A stretch of 64,000 nucleotides of DNA, taken from assembly GCA_964030475.1 (NCBI GenBank), contig CAXIPT010000041.1:84855-148854 (forward strand). The letters are read 5' to 3'. A program made the position numbers and the translations under genes. Shown here one piece after another: positions 12,266 to 24,330 of this stretch. The notes beneath the pieces were generated by a model. The model was not told where the DNA came from, ran no database searches, and was given only the letters and a program-made list of their open reading frames with translations. Every line of letters starts with the position of its first letter. Position 1 is the first letter of the stretch. The stretch is from Tethya wilhelma (Eukaryota > Porifera > Demospongiae > Tethyida > Tethyidae).

Positions 12266-13103
12266 GACTAACTAGCTCTCGTCTTGGTATTGAAGTTAGT
12301 AGCAGCAGTAGAAGTTGAGAGGAATGTGATGGTGGACAATTTCAAGTGTTGACTATTCTCAATATCCTCCCAAGTTAGGCTAGCACGTCTAAGTTGGAGA
12401 GAGTAGAGTTTGTGTTTCAATAGAGTGGCTGTTCTCTCCTTTAGACCTTCCAACAGACGTAGCTTTCTCGCTGTTTTTTGAAAAATACAAGGTAAAAGTT
12501 TCTCCTTTTTGTACCGTGTGTCTTACCCGCCCGGCATGCGGCAGACTTTGGGCGGCCAACGCGTGCACACTGTAAACACATGATATGAACAAGGTTGTCA
12601 GCTGAAATGAAACACTAATTCGACAAGACAAAACAACAAGCTTGTTTCTTTTCAAGAAACAGTTCAAGTTCTTGCTTCCATTCCATTCTCAGCCACGTTG
12701 CTCCTTTTCTGCGCATGTGCAGTTGATTGTGACGTAATTTTAAATTTTTGGGCGGGAAAAGAAATATTCGTTTAATTAGGGATGTGGGGGAAGTAAGGTC
12801 TTGTAGTTCATTCATTGGTGGCTATATAGAATTCATTCAACCATAATACTCATCTGAATTATGAAGTATAAACAGTAACCATTGAACCAATGAATACTAG
12901 TATACAGCCCCCACACGTAGTACATACTCGCTATAGACAAGATAATACGGCTGACATCATTGTCTCGTATTCCAATGTTTGTGGGAGGGGCACGTCGTAT
13001 CGTATTACTACACTCTGTATATAGTGTGGGCAGCATCGGTGCTATAGGGCTAAAGCAAATGTAGTCAGTATTGTTGTCGATTTGTAACTTAGCAGGATCA
13101 CAA
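12266..13103. promoter_or_regulatory. divergent intergenic region between the M8 gene and the first receptor gene
   Basis: Both flanking genes start outward from this 838-bp interval. It holds a TGCGCATGTGCA palindrome-like site at 12710-12721 (NRF1-like) and TGACGTAA at 12730-12737 (CRE-like). No coding exon is seen. Promoter function is inferred from position and these motifs only. Confidence 0.35.
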
Positions 13104-15823
13104 ATGGAGGTCTCGTATATCGCTCTACTGTTGATTCAAACAGCAGTGTACCTGGGTACCAACTTCAACGGTGTTCTAGGCCAACAAGGTAGGTACTATG
13201 TATTCAAATGGCATGACATAGTTTAAACAGTGTATCTAACCCCACATTATAAAGATTTAGTGTACTAAAAGGGTTATAAAGAAACTAAGCTTGTATTATG
13301 CCAGTGACAGCATACATGCATGGTACAAATGTACCTGAACTTTGAAATTCCCCAGGGTTATGTATCTCCAATATTCACCATAGTAACGTGTGTCTGTGCT
13401 AGCTATTTTAATGTTTTTATTGTGCTACAATTAGATCTAAATTACCAATTAACCTCCACACTGCACGTGCAAAATGACCAATAATATGAACAAGAATGTA
13501 AAAAAATCGTAGTATTGCCATTGTATGATAGTGTCACCGTACAATTTTGTTATGAATTCAACTTGAATTGAAAGGTGCACCTATCCGTATAACTATAGCT
13601 GATATAGTCTTTTGTTTTAATGTTTTCCATTCTTGTACCCAGTTTCTCTTAGGCTTGGTTCAGTGATTCTCACCAACAACAGTCAAGTGGCCATCACTGA
13701 TATCGGAGACCCCAACAATGGAGGTATTCCTCTCACATGCACCACAACCTTCAGACCGTGTTGTAGCAGTCTAGAAAATCGCTATGGAGAGTGGTACTAT
13801 CCTAATGGAGTCCTGGTGCCCAATTCTGGAACTGGGCAAAATTTTTTCCGTGGACGAAGTGATGATGGTGAGGTTCGTTTGAGTCGAAGGAACAACGCTC
13901 TGACTCCACTGGGTACTTTTACCTGTGAGATACCACTGAATGGTCCCACTGATTTAGTGATGCTGACAGTTCAAGGTATATATGTATACGTAGCTAGATA
14001 TATAGTCAATGGTGTGTGTGTGTGTGTGTGTGTGTGTGAGTACATGTATGTGGGTGCTATTCACAATTTCAGAGATCTAGTATGTATCTTCATAACAGTA
14101 ATAAGCAATTAAGTTAAAGTTTAGATTCCCCGAAACACTCTAGCTAGTTTCAATATGATCAAAAGAGAGAAATATTTGATTCTGACTCAACTCCGGAGTA
14201 CAAATTTTCCCTTTCATAACCTCTTATGCCCATTATCCTAAGTTTAGAGTTCACTGTCATCCATTTCACGGTCGTAATCACTCTAATGGCTAGTGTTCAA
14301 TTGTGTGTGTCCAGTTTTGATAGCAACTATACCACCAGACATGTCTGTCAGGCATATACTGCATGCCTATATACAGACCTCCCACACAAAGTCTTTATTC
14401 CAGTGTATTCAATCATGTGGCATAATACCTCCCTTGGGAGTACGGGGTGTTTCCAACATTTGCAAGTCATTCTCGTTAAAAGTTTGTTCATTGGAAATGA
14501 TCTTGAGATATAGCTGGGATCCGAATATTAACCCATACTGCGTGGTCTTTCAAGTTCTAGTTGAATGCTCTTATGTATACTAGCCTCGTACCCAGGCCAC
14601 TCCCTCTTTTTAGTGTTTCATGTTAAAAAGAGGGAGATTACCACTGAGCTATACTAAAATTGACGGGCATTGGAGCAGAGAATAGCAGTATACACTAGCT
14701 ACTATACATAGACACTAGTCGATTTCCAAACTAGATCTTGATACATGATAGCCATAAAACTATAGGTTTTATAAATCTTTTTATTGTTATGTGATTTATT
14801 TTCCAGAATAATAAGCATAATACCAAGAAGTTAATCTCTCTCAAATCATTCACAAACTTACTCCTTAGCTTGATCCTGGAAAGCCCAAAAATATCTTATT
14901 ATAATAATTAAATACTTTGAATTCAATTCTCATGTAGACATCTCACTAACAGCACTGTAAAATTCTACCAAGCATGCAGTCTGTCCACATCTACAAAATA
15001 ATCTTTATTGTTGTTCACGAAAATGTTCAGTGATGCATGACGTGGCAGCTGTTATGTTTCTGTTGTCCTGTTCAGTCTAATGGCTACTATAATAACGTAC
15101 TGGCACATTATTGAGCGCACTTTGCATATAAGTGCCCACTCGAATATTATAACCCATGCCTCGTTGTTTTTGCTCTTGACACTTCATTATTAAGCGCTCA
15201 TGATGATTTTCACTATTGACACAGGGGAAGGGTCAGTTTCTGGACACGTAGACAACGCTTCACCCACAAAAAGAGTCCACATGCTCTAGACAAGTTGTGC
15301 TCAAAATAACGCTCTCCAAAAATTCCGTTGCCTCGTTCAGTTTGAAACATATAGCTCACGTGGCAGTGTATCTTAAGTTATTACGCACATTTTGCTGTTA
15401 AGCGCCTCTTTTCTTCAACTGAATCTGGGATTGGAATGTACCAATATAATTGAAACTCAATCGCGTGCCATACCTCCCTGCTATCATGTGTATCAGATTA
15501 AGTTCATCATTAATTTTTGTATGTCTTTTGTTCTACCTACAGTCATTGAGGCATCTCCAATAACTACTTCTGCATCCACAACTTTACCTCCATTCAGCAC
15601 ACTACAAGCTGAGACGACCATTGCCATGTCAACAGCAGCTGAGACTACCGTTGCCATGACAACAGCAGCAGTGACGACTACTCAAGAACCGACTACCCAG
15701 ATTTTGCCAACTGAGGTTGTAGAAACTACTCAGGTGGAAACTACCCAGACTACATCAGAAGTTACGACTGTAGTAGAGACAACTAGTACTGCAGTAGAAC
15801 CATCAGGTAAGATTACATTGATA

Positions 15824-15896
<73 letters not shown>

Positions 15897-16131
15897 AAAA
15901 AAATCACACAGTCACACACACAAACAATGCGAATACCTTGGCATGTGCAAAACAAACTAACCTACTATCCCACATACATTATAACCTTATAATTATGAAA
16001 ATTCCTTCATTTTGTCAGCAAGGAATGCTACATAATTGTTATTATTAATTTTTATTGACAATGTATGGGGGAGTTGACTTTAATATGCATGACACTACAA
16101 CCAAATTTGAAAAAAACCCAACTTTTTTGCT

Positions 16132-16175
<44 letters not shown>

Positions 16176-19100
16176 TCTCTTAGTCTTGGAAACACTACTC
16201 TTGCCAACAACAGTGAGGTTGTGATCACCGATATCGGAGATCTCGACCAAGGTACCGACCTAGTCTGTTCCACGACCTTTAGACCTTGTTGTAGCAATGC
16301 TGATAATCGTCACGGTGAATGGTACTATCCCAATGGGACATTAGTACCTAATATGGCAGCAGGGGCGGATTTTTTCCGTGGACGAAGTGATGAAGGTTTC
16401 ATCCGTTTGAGTCGAAGGAACAATGCTCTCTCTCCACTGGGTACCTTCACCTGTGAGATACCACTGAGCAGTCCCAGTGATCTAGTGAGACTGACAGTCA
16501 CAGGTATATGAGTTCAAAAACTATTGTCAATACATTTACAGTAAAGTTGTTTTCTACATGTGCTTTCAATGTACTATAATATTATAGCGGGTAATTTTGA
16601 TGGGCTTAAAATTTGGTGAATTTGCATTTTAGCATGTTTGGTGATTTAGCTCCACACACTGCATTGTTTATATACGCGCATGGGAATAATTATAAAACTG
16701 TTTGGTGATTTGAAAAATAATTCAACTATTCGCCAAATTTACCTGCTATACCGTGTCTTAGTCCACATGAAAAATCATTGGAAAAATCTTTGTGATATCT
16801 AGTTGGGATTCGAACCCATGCAGGTCGATCTTTAATTTCTTCCACAATAGGTGTATGCATTCTACTTGACTATAATATTTATTTATTTTTTAATTTTTGC
16901 AGTTATTGAAGCTCCTTCTACAACTGATAGTGTTCTAGTAACAACTGAAAGACCAACAACAATGACCACTATGGGCCAAACTGAAACTACCTCTGTCCAA
17001 ACTGGTGCCACTACTGTCCAAACTGATGCCACTACCATCCAAACTGATGCCACTACTGCATTCCAAACTGATACCACTATTGTCCAAACGGATACAACTC
17101 TAGTTGAAGCAGAAACGACTGCTACAACTGAAACACTCACAACACAACCTCCCACGACTGAAATACCTCCAAGTGGTACGCACATTCCTCATGTCATTCA
17201 TTCATTCTTAGCTATACCAACAAATTAGGTCTTTCCCTATCAAAACTTGTCTAGTCTAAATTCCCCATTACTTAAAGAAACTATGTCACTATATAAGCGC
17301 TGTTTTGTTACGAAAACCAAAATGTATGACGTTTTATGACATACTGTGTTCTATGACCTTTTGTGACATTTTTTGTTTTGTTTCTAGCACAATCTGGGTA
17401 CCTGTTTGGATGCTAGCTATATATATGTGTATGTACCTGTATTGCAACAAAAAATGTACAAAAGGTCATAATTTTATTTTTGGTAACAAAAACAGCGCTT
17501 ATAATAGTGACATAGTTCTTAATTTTAAGTAAAAATTATAATTATTATGCTACGTACCTTTTCCCCTCTCTTTCTTCATACCTATAGTTTCTCTCAGTCT
17601 TGGAAACACTCCTCTTGCCAACAACAGTGAGGTTGTGATCACTGATATCGGAGATATCAACCAAGGTACCGACCTAGTCTGTTCCACGACCTTTAGACCC
17701 TGTTGTAGCAGTACTGATAATCGTCATGGTGAATGGTACTATCCCGATGGGAGACAAGTACCTAATATGGCAGCAGGGGAGGATTTTTTCCGTGGACGAA
17801 GTGACGAAGGTTTCATTCGTTTGAGTCGAAGGAACAACGCTCTCTCTCCACTGGGTACCTTCACCTGTGAGATACCACTGAGCAGTCCCAGTGATCTAGT
17901 GAGACTGACAGTCACAGGTAATTGAAAGATAGTATATAGGGTTAGCCTCGTTCCCAGACAGTGACTCTCTCCTGTGACCTCACACTCATGGTAAAGAAGG
18001 GGAGAGCCTGGGAACGAGCTAGACTAGATAGAGTTAGATTGATAGATTCATGTATGCTGCCACTATATAGTTCATCTGATTTTAGAATGCCGGTAGAAAA
18101 AATCAAGTAACTTTCTGAGTTCTTTCTGATTCTTTCCGATCCAACTGATTTCAAAATCTTAAGCATCATTGGAAAGTGCTCGCTCTCCCTGCAAAACTTT
18201 AATTTCCTATGGGACAAAATAGCTAACTTTTGACAGGTAAGGTGTAGGAAGAGCTGGAAAACCAATCAAAAGAACATGAATCTCATTATTTCACTTCCAG
18301 CAATATTCTCAAACCAGATGGATTTTAGCTAGCCTCGTACCCAAGTTCTCTCCTTTGACCTTATTTTTCGAAGCTAAATATTAAACGTTTGATTCTGATC
18401 TTCTTCATTTGATTCAATCAGATATTTGGATTCAGAACTAACACTTTCATTCACTCTACACACATACAGTTGTGGAACCTCCTACAACTGAAGCACCAAC
18501 CACTACAGCTGAAGAGACTACACAGCCATCACCACTGATGACTACCTCCGAATCCACAGAACCATTCACGACCAGTACTGAGTCATCAGTGACTCAAATG
18601 ACCAGCACGCTCGATAATAATCTCGATTCGGCTCTGTTTCAAGTTCGTCTCACAGGCATTAGCAACTGTATCACCTGGAGAGTGAGTGGATTTTTATTGT
18701 ACTCTATATAGTTTGCTAAACTTTTAACTGTAGTCATATGCTATAATAATGTATAATGATATAATGTGCAATATTGTAAAAAAAAAAAGAAGAAAAAAAA
18801 AGCATAATGTATGGAATAAAGCCTCGCATCCAGCCTCTCTCCTACTGTTTAAGATTGCATAATTTTAAGATCATAATCTCGTGCCTGTGAAATGTCAACT
18901 GTGAACTGTTTATTCTTAACTGTGAACTCTGAACTGTGCATTTTTAACTGAGAAATGTATATTCTTAAAATAAGATAGGAATAAATTTTAAACAGTAGTA
19001 GTTATGATTTTTTTCCTAATTATTACAAAAAAAAATATCCAGGAAAGCAATGCTGTTGAGAAAGCTGAAGATGTACTTGATACAATAGTCACTAACATCA

Positions 19101-19577
19101 GAGATCTTTGCCAATGTGACTTCACACGCTCTCAAATCACAAGAGGTGGATTCCGCTGTTTCCCAGGCTCTTCAAACTCGGTCACCTATCGTGCCGAAAT
19201 CGTAGGCGATTCTCTAACAAGTACCGATCAGCTACTAGCACACATTGAATCTTGGCTGAATAGCGACAGTGCCAATTCTGTCCACATTCAATCGGTCATC
19301 CTAACTGCTGACAGTTCTTGTAGCGTTCAAATTTCGAGCCTAAGTGAAGCAGAGTGCCAAAGAGGTAAAGGAGGATCGGTACCATTGGCGGCCATTGCTG
19401 GTGGTGTGGCAGGAGGTGTGGTGGTGATAGTGGTGTTGGTGATTGCTGTTGTTGTACTGGTCTGTTTGAGAAGAAGACGAGCAAAATACCACTTGGCTTT
19501 TCCACGAGGGTAAGTGTCTTTAGAGAGAAATATGTTATTATAACATCATTTTCTCTGTGTGTGTGAGTGTGTGTGAG

Positions 19578-19648
<71 letters not shown>

Positions 19649-20221
19649 NTCATCTCTTTTTTTTCTTGCAGGAGTGATGATTTTACCAATCATGACGCCA
19701 TGCTAAATGCAGTCTCCTTCACCAACCCATCCCACCATCTCTATGACGATGTACCAAGATCAGGAGGGGCAGCTCGTCACCAAAAACGACGAAAATCCAT
19801 GGACAGAAAACTGAGCATTTCCAGTCTCAAACGAGAAGTGATCAATGTAGAGGCTTCCAATGTCATCATGACAAACCCAAGCACGGGAGTCTACGAGCAG
19901 GTCGATCTTGGACAAGTAGGTTTTGCCGAAACGTCAACTTTCTCCGAGAGAAAAGCGAAAACGGATCCTCTACCGAAACTACCTGGGGAACAGACGCCTC
20001 AAGCTCAGCGCCGGCCTTCAGATTATCTCGTACCCAACGTCAAAAGTAGCAGTCAAATGATACCCAATCCCACGTACGGAGTAGCACCCCCTGGGAGTGG
20101 TCCCGTTCTAGACCCCCCCAAGGATCCTGTGAGCCGACCGATACTACTAGGAGGAAGTGAGGGAGGTGGGAGTGATATGAAGAGTAGTACTGGAGATTAT
20201 GCTGTTATTGACATCAAGTGA
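13104..20221 (+). CDS. class A receptor: three Ig-like domains, Thr-rich stalks, SEA-like module, TM, tyrosine-motif tail
   Basis: Nine exons join to exactly 947 codons plus stop: 13104-13188, 13643-13975, 15543-15806, 16174-16503, 16903-17175, 17588-17917, 18470-18681, 19043-19509 and 19672-20221. Residues 1-28 are a signal peptide. Three Ig-like domains (about 29-139, 228-337, 429-538) share LxCxTTFRPCC, WYYPxG, FFRGRSD, LSRRNNAL and PLGTFTCE. Each is followed by a Thr-rich, mucin-like stretch. Residues 590-720 form a Cys-containing module (SNSVTYRAEI, IESWL, DSSCSV) resembling SEA-type membrane-proximal domains; this is tentative. The TM helix is about 725-750, followed by RRRR. The tail has YDDV, YEQV, DYLVP, NPTY and DYAVI motifs, suited to SH2/PTB or sorting adaptors. 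Ligand unknown. Ectodomain introns are phase 1 and the post-TM intron is phase 2. It is not a family I can name. Confidence 0.85.
15827..15894. repeat. (GA)n microsatellite in a receptor intron
   Basis: A pure GA run directly follows the Thr-rich exon that ends at 15806. It is not coding, because the exon donor GTAAG precedes it. Confidence 0.8.
16795..16880 (-). repeat. tRNA-like (SINE relic) sequence in a receptor intron
   Basis: On the minus strand GGGTTCGAATCCC (16805-16817 in reverse) matches a pol III B box. TAGTCAAGTAG about 55 bp upstream resembles an A box. No clover-leaf with proper acceptor pairing is evident, so it is probably a decayed tRNA-derived element. Confidence 0.35.
17942..18026. 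repeat. palindromic TAGCCTCGTTCCCAG mini-element
   Basis: TAGCCTCGTTCCCAG near 17944 is mirrored by CTGGGAACGAGCTAG near 18010-18026. It sits in the intron after the third Ig-like exon and belongs to the same family as the 8381 copy. Confidence 0.5.
19560..19648. repeat. (GT)n(GA)n microsatellite ending at the gap at 19649
   Basis: A GTGTGAGTGT-type repeat runs into a long GA run and then the n. It lies in the last intron of the first receptor. The related gene copy has the same compound repeat at the same intron (38335-38410), also broken by a gap. Confidence 0.75.
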
Positions 20222-20654
20222 TCACTTAATACAATATTATATTGTGTGTAAATCCCTTGTGAACAATCCTACGTGTGTGCTTGTTAATATTAATTACAAA
20301 GAATTGTCAATCTTTTTCATTAATTTTATTATTGTAGCTATCAAAATTTTTGTAGCATTATATTATGTAGTATGCCATGGTATCATATATGCATACACAT
20401 GCACTTTTAAATCATGCTTTGCAATTGTTTAATATTCATTGAATGTCCTTTAGAATAAGCACACGGACACAACTTATATTAGTGTCAATGGGACAATTGG
20501 TCCATTCCTAATATGCGTACTATACCATAATATTATGTTTCACCACAAAACAATTGTAGGGTGAGGCAAGTGAATGCATGACATTGTACGTATAATTATA
20601 GAATCTAATGCTTTGTCTATCCAAGCAAGATCGTATTGTATAGCAAAATTTAAT
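20222..20654. other. 3' flank of receptor 1 and conserved upstream block of a leader exon
   Basis: No coding exon is seen. From about 20430 the sequence (CATTGAATGTCC, then CTAATGCTTTGTCTATCCAAGC) is related to blocks upstream of the other leader exons at 39180-39400, 45830-46038, 53150-53396, 57545-57784 and 62650-62880. It may be a shared promoter or 5' UTR. Confidence 0.45.
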
Positions 20655-20748
20655 ATGAAGTCAATACTTGGTGCCTGTCACATTGGTGTGCTACTAATAT
20701 TGTCACTGTTTGTCATCTTCATGATCAGTCACTGTGCAATGGGACAAT
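20655..20748 (+). pseudogene. orphan receptor leader (signal peptide) exon
   Basis: The 94-bp exon encodes a hydrophobic leader starting MKSILGACHIGVLL and ending MGQ, followed by a GT donor in phase 1. It is the counterpart of leader exons at 39403, 46039, 53397 and 57785. No Ig-like exon follows before the sortilin gene. It is either a relic of a deleted gene or a leader that could splice to a distant receptor body. The latter is speculative. Confidence 0.55.
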
Positions 20749-20759
20749 GTACGTAAGCT

Positions 20760-21607
20760 GAAAATTAGTAGCAGCTCTCATAGCCTCGCGGGCCAGCCCT
20801 TTCATGAGTCTGGTAACACTGGCATGGCGGAACTTTAATTGGCTTTAGTTGGCTACAGCCTGTTGCTATGTAAACTTCAATAGTACTGATAGAGTCCCTA
20901 CTAGAGGTGAAACCGTTACATCACTTGTCAATTTTGATAATAGCAACCCCCAACTACAATTTGCTGACAGTGCAGAACAAACTACTGATAGCAGTGTTAC
21001 CAGACTCTTCCTTTCCCTTGGAAAGAGCTGGCTTGCGAGACTAGCTCTCATAGCTATTAGAGTATGGCATGTTTAGTAAGAATGGGCCGATGTTTATGAT
21101 TATATAAATCGTCAAGCCTATTTATATCCGTAGTATAGAGAGAAGCGCTAGTGGGAAGCCCTTATAGTGTAATGAAAGGCACCATATGCATGGTGCACAA
21201 CCCTCGGCGTATATACACTGTGATAAATGCAATACAATATTTATTGCATGCATTATAATCAGGCAATGAGGAAAGATATCGAGGCATGATTGTACGTATA
21301 CTGTCGGCATTGCAATCTCATGTAAAACATACTTTCTATACTTTACTGCAGCTGTATAACATCGAGGCTGGCAATGCATGCAGACTGTACTGTGCATGGG
21401 CGTGGCTACTTAGGCAACGTCGCGATCATAATATTATCACAAGCTATCTTGCTGCAGAGTTTGCAAAACAAAAGCGCTTGGACTAGAAATACTCTGTTAC
21501 GTCTAAGCATTTATACTAGAGTCAGTGTCGCTATCTCAGACTTCCTAGTGTTTTAGCGAGGTCCAGCTAGCGCACGATCAGTCAACTCTCGATCTCGCTA
21601 TATATTT
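20760..21607. other. gene-free sequence with repeat fragments
   Basis: No exon is seen. Near 21070-21170 there are fragments (GAATGGGCCGATG, GCGCTAGTGGGAAGCC) of the repeat family found intact at 60836-61080 and 63757-64000. Confidence 0.35.
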
Positions 21608-21920
21608 GGGGTGGCCTGGTGGCTAGTCCAACAATGACTCTGACTCCCAACCCTTGGGTAGGCGGTTCGAGTCCCTCCAGTGCCACAGGTATTTGTTTCT
21701 TTCCCATTTTCTCTTTCGAGCTCTGCCTAGGAGTTGACTCAGCTCTACCCCAAAAAATGAGGAGGTGAATTTCACCGCATCCTTCGGAGGGGATGTAAAG
21801 CCGTCGGTCCCGGGGGACCTGCGTTCATTAGCCTTAGGCTATTTGCAGGCCCTCGTTAGCCACAATTGTGGTAAACCCGAAGGGGCACTTAAAAAAAAAT
21901 AAATATATATATATATATAT
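21608..21920 (+). mobile_element. tRNA-derived SINE
   Basis: The head GTGGCCTGGTGGCTAG resembles a pol III A box, and GGTTCGAGTCCC about 45 bp later is a near-perfect B box. A non-tRNA body with GGATGTAAAGCCGTCGGTCC follows, and the element ends in an A-rich (AAATATAT)-type tail at about 21891-21920. This structure is typical of SINEs; the family name is unknown to me. Transcription by pol III is expected from family knowledge, not shown. Confidence 0.7.
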
Positions 21921-22153
21921 ACGTAGTGCTATAGTGGGTGGGGCCACGTAGACAAAATGGCCGCCCGAGCGATGGGTCGGACTGAAAATCCTGGCATAGC
22001 TCAAGAACTATAAGCTTTTAGCTTCTGATACACGTATTTTTTTTAGATGAACATCAGTACTCCATGCTTATGTCCTTAATTTTCAGAGTAGACTTGCTGT
22101 TCTTCAGATTAAGAGTGAACACACACACACACNAATGCTAAATCAATTCGTAC

Positions 22154-22469
22154 CTGATCCATCATAGACATGAATGAAAGCACCACTCTCATGAGTTGCC
22201 ATGACAACGTAAAACTGCACGGAGAGATCAACTTTAAACCAGTCAAACCAGTCAAACCAGTCAAACCTGTTTCCCTGACCTGTTGATCCTGCAGCGATGG
22301 AAGCTGCACCTCTGAGAAGGTGACAGTGTCCTGGTCATAGTCTGTGGCCACATAGAGCCTCCGAGACCTGTCATCAGCCTCCTTGTGACCAGTGATGTTC
22401 TTACGAGAGACAAACAGGAAACGATTGTCCACTCTAAACCGGTAGGCAGAGTGATCAATGACTGCTCCA

Positions 22470-22520
<51 letters not shown>

Positions 22521-24222
22521 TATCAACGGTAGGCCTTTGCAAATTATGCTAGCATAATTTTGAGCATACCGTAAATCATGAAAATTTCATAGTCGATTAA
22601 TTTTCGTAGTCGCTGCCGACTACGAAAATTAAACGCACGAAAAATTGCAAAATAGTGGGTGGGGCTGCGTAACGCAGCGATGCTACGAAAATTTAACATA
22701 CGAAAAATTTTAACACTAAAATTTCGGGATTTACGGTAATAGGTAAGCATTAGAATCAGAGAATTATGCTGGCATAATAGGTGAATTCTTGGCATAATTT
22801 GAGCAAAAACATTTAATTGAATTATAAAGTTGAACACTTTCTTACTATCTATTGTAGGTTTCAATATCTACAAGGGTTAACAATGGCATCTTATCTTAAT
22901 GACAGTTGTGTCAAATTGTACTCAAAATTGATCTAGATATCTTGGTAGATGTTGCGTATTTTGCATGACAAATTATGGATTTTAACACGAAAACGTTGAG
23001 TATAATAGGTAAAACTGTGGAGCATAATAGGTGAAATTGTGAGAATTAGAGCATAGCATAATGGGCAAAAAATTAAGCATAATTTGCAAAGGCCTAATCA
23101 ACGGTGAAGATTCAGGGTCAATCAATGGCTCACCTTGAGTGCTTCTATCAGCTATGTTCATCCGATAGAGGGGGGCGTGGTCAGACATGGTGGACTGGCT
23201 GCTGTAGTAGACATACTCAATGTGGGGGTTGATGGTGACACTGATAGAGGGGGAGATTAACGTGAACCCTCAACAAATACCACTCTAATTGAATTATCTC
23301 ACATCTCCACTAGTCGTACACTGCGAGCCACAACGCTCCAACTCCTAGCGCCAGTCTCCGAGACATACAACTGCAATGACATCACTATGACATAATGCCA
23401 AGGGATCACATGATCTCTCACTTACCGTCCCTGAATTGTCCCTGATGATCATGTGCTGAGGATTGCGCCCACTGAGATAGACCTCAGCCTCGGGGTCAAA
23501 GTCCGTGGAGGGGGTGTGGCGCATGTCCCAGGTCTCTCCTGCGTCGTGACTGACATAGATGAAGCGTCTATTGAGGGAGAGGACGATCACAGTGTGCCTC
23601 CCGTCGGCTGCGGAGGTCTGGAGGGAGTTGGGGTAGACACTGGTGGCTATGAGGGAGGCATCGGACGTGAAGTGGAACAGACCAATGGACTGCCTGATCT
23701 TCCCTCTCCACACGTTGGTGGAGCCCTCCTCTGTCTTATCAGAGGCCAAGATGAGGATCTCCTGGGCAGATAGAGAGGACATGAACACACCTAACAACAC
23801 ACACCACTGCCGTGGTCCTCACATCTCTTCCCACCCAGATGGCCTGGATCGTCTCTGCCTTCTCATCAAGGTCTTGCTGAATACAAACAAACACACAAAA
23901 TAATTATGATGTCATTGTAAGTAGAACCATGGATTAGATATGGTACGACCGTTCTTACTGGTTCATGATTGAGGTCCTGGGCCATTCCACAGCTCTCGTC
24001 GCTCCTCCTGTGGCGATGTCTAGGCCTCTCATCATCTGCTACCGTATTCTCTGAGGAAGCCACTAGTAGCCCGTCCGTAGATGGTAACTTGCTTATTATT
24101 CTGGCCTCTGTATTTCTCCGTTTCTGTGTCAGTAATCCTTCAGAAGTCAACGATGAGACAAGGAGCACACAAGTTAGTAGAACTGCCGCCAAATGGTTCA
24201 TCTCGCTGATCGCTGGAGACAT
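22154..24222 (-). CDS. sortilin-like VPS10-domain receptor, 3' part lost in a gap
   Basis: Seven in-frame exons are seen: 23959-24222, 23823-23876, 23426-23761, 23303-23370, 23134-23240, 22280-22461 and 22154-22214. The product begins with a signal peptide; the alternative start MNHLAAVLLTC at 24201 gives a cleaner leader. A basic RPRHRHRRS stretch, typical of furin-processed sortilin propeptides, follows. VPS10 beta-propeller features include FIYVSHDAGETW (Asp-box-like), NRFLFVSRKN, RRLYVATDYDQ and FYVVMATHESGAFIHVYDG. Sortilins sort cargo between Golgi, endosome and surface. The 10CC module, TM and tail are missing beyond the gap at 22133. An hAT-type MITE sits in the intron between exons 5 and 6. 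It starts 108 bp from CFAP20DC on the opposite strand. Sortilin versus SorLA/SorCS type cannot be decided without the C-terminus. Confidence 0.82.
22530..23096. mobile_element. hAT-type MITE (copy 1) in a sortilin intron
   Basis: The terminal inverted repeats begin TAGGCCTTTGCAAATTATGC and end with the complement. An 8-bp target duplication ATCAACGG flanks both ends (22522-22529 and 23097-23104). The 567-bp element carries no transposase and is internally rich in ATTATGCTC-type subrepeats. The 8-bp duplication and TAGG ends suggest mobilisation by an hAT transposase. Confidence 0.8.
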
Positions 24223-24330
24223 TCCTTCAGCACCGGGAAGAATATATGGTGGGCTTTATTTAGAATTATGGATGTCACATGACCAAAAGAGGTGTGGTCG
24301 ACGATCATTTCCATCTGACAGCAGCTGAAG
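24223..24330. promoter_or_regulatory. 108-bp bidirectional promoter region (sortilin / CFAP20DC)
   Basis: The two start codons face away from each other across 108 bp. An E-box TCACATGA at 24275-24282 matches the MiT/TFE-type (CLEAR/M-box) core. Promoter use is inferred from the arrangement. Confidence 0.5.

Noticed and set aside
16795..16880. Functional tRNA gene
   Set aside because: A and B box-like motifs are present, but no convincing acceptor or anticodon stem pairing was found. Treated as a SINE relic.
23453..23773. Plus-strand frame of about 100 codons rich in Gly and Val
   Set aside because: It is the antisense shadow of the sortilin-like VPS10 exon 23426-23761, which has family motifs and proper splice sites.
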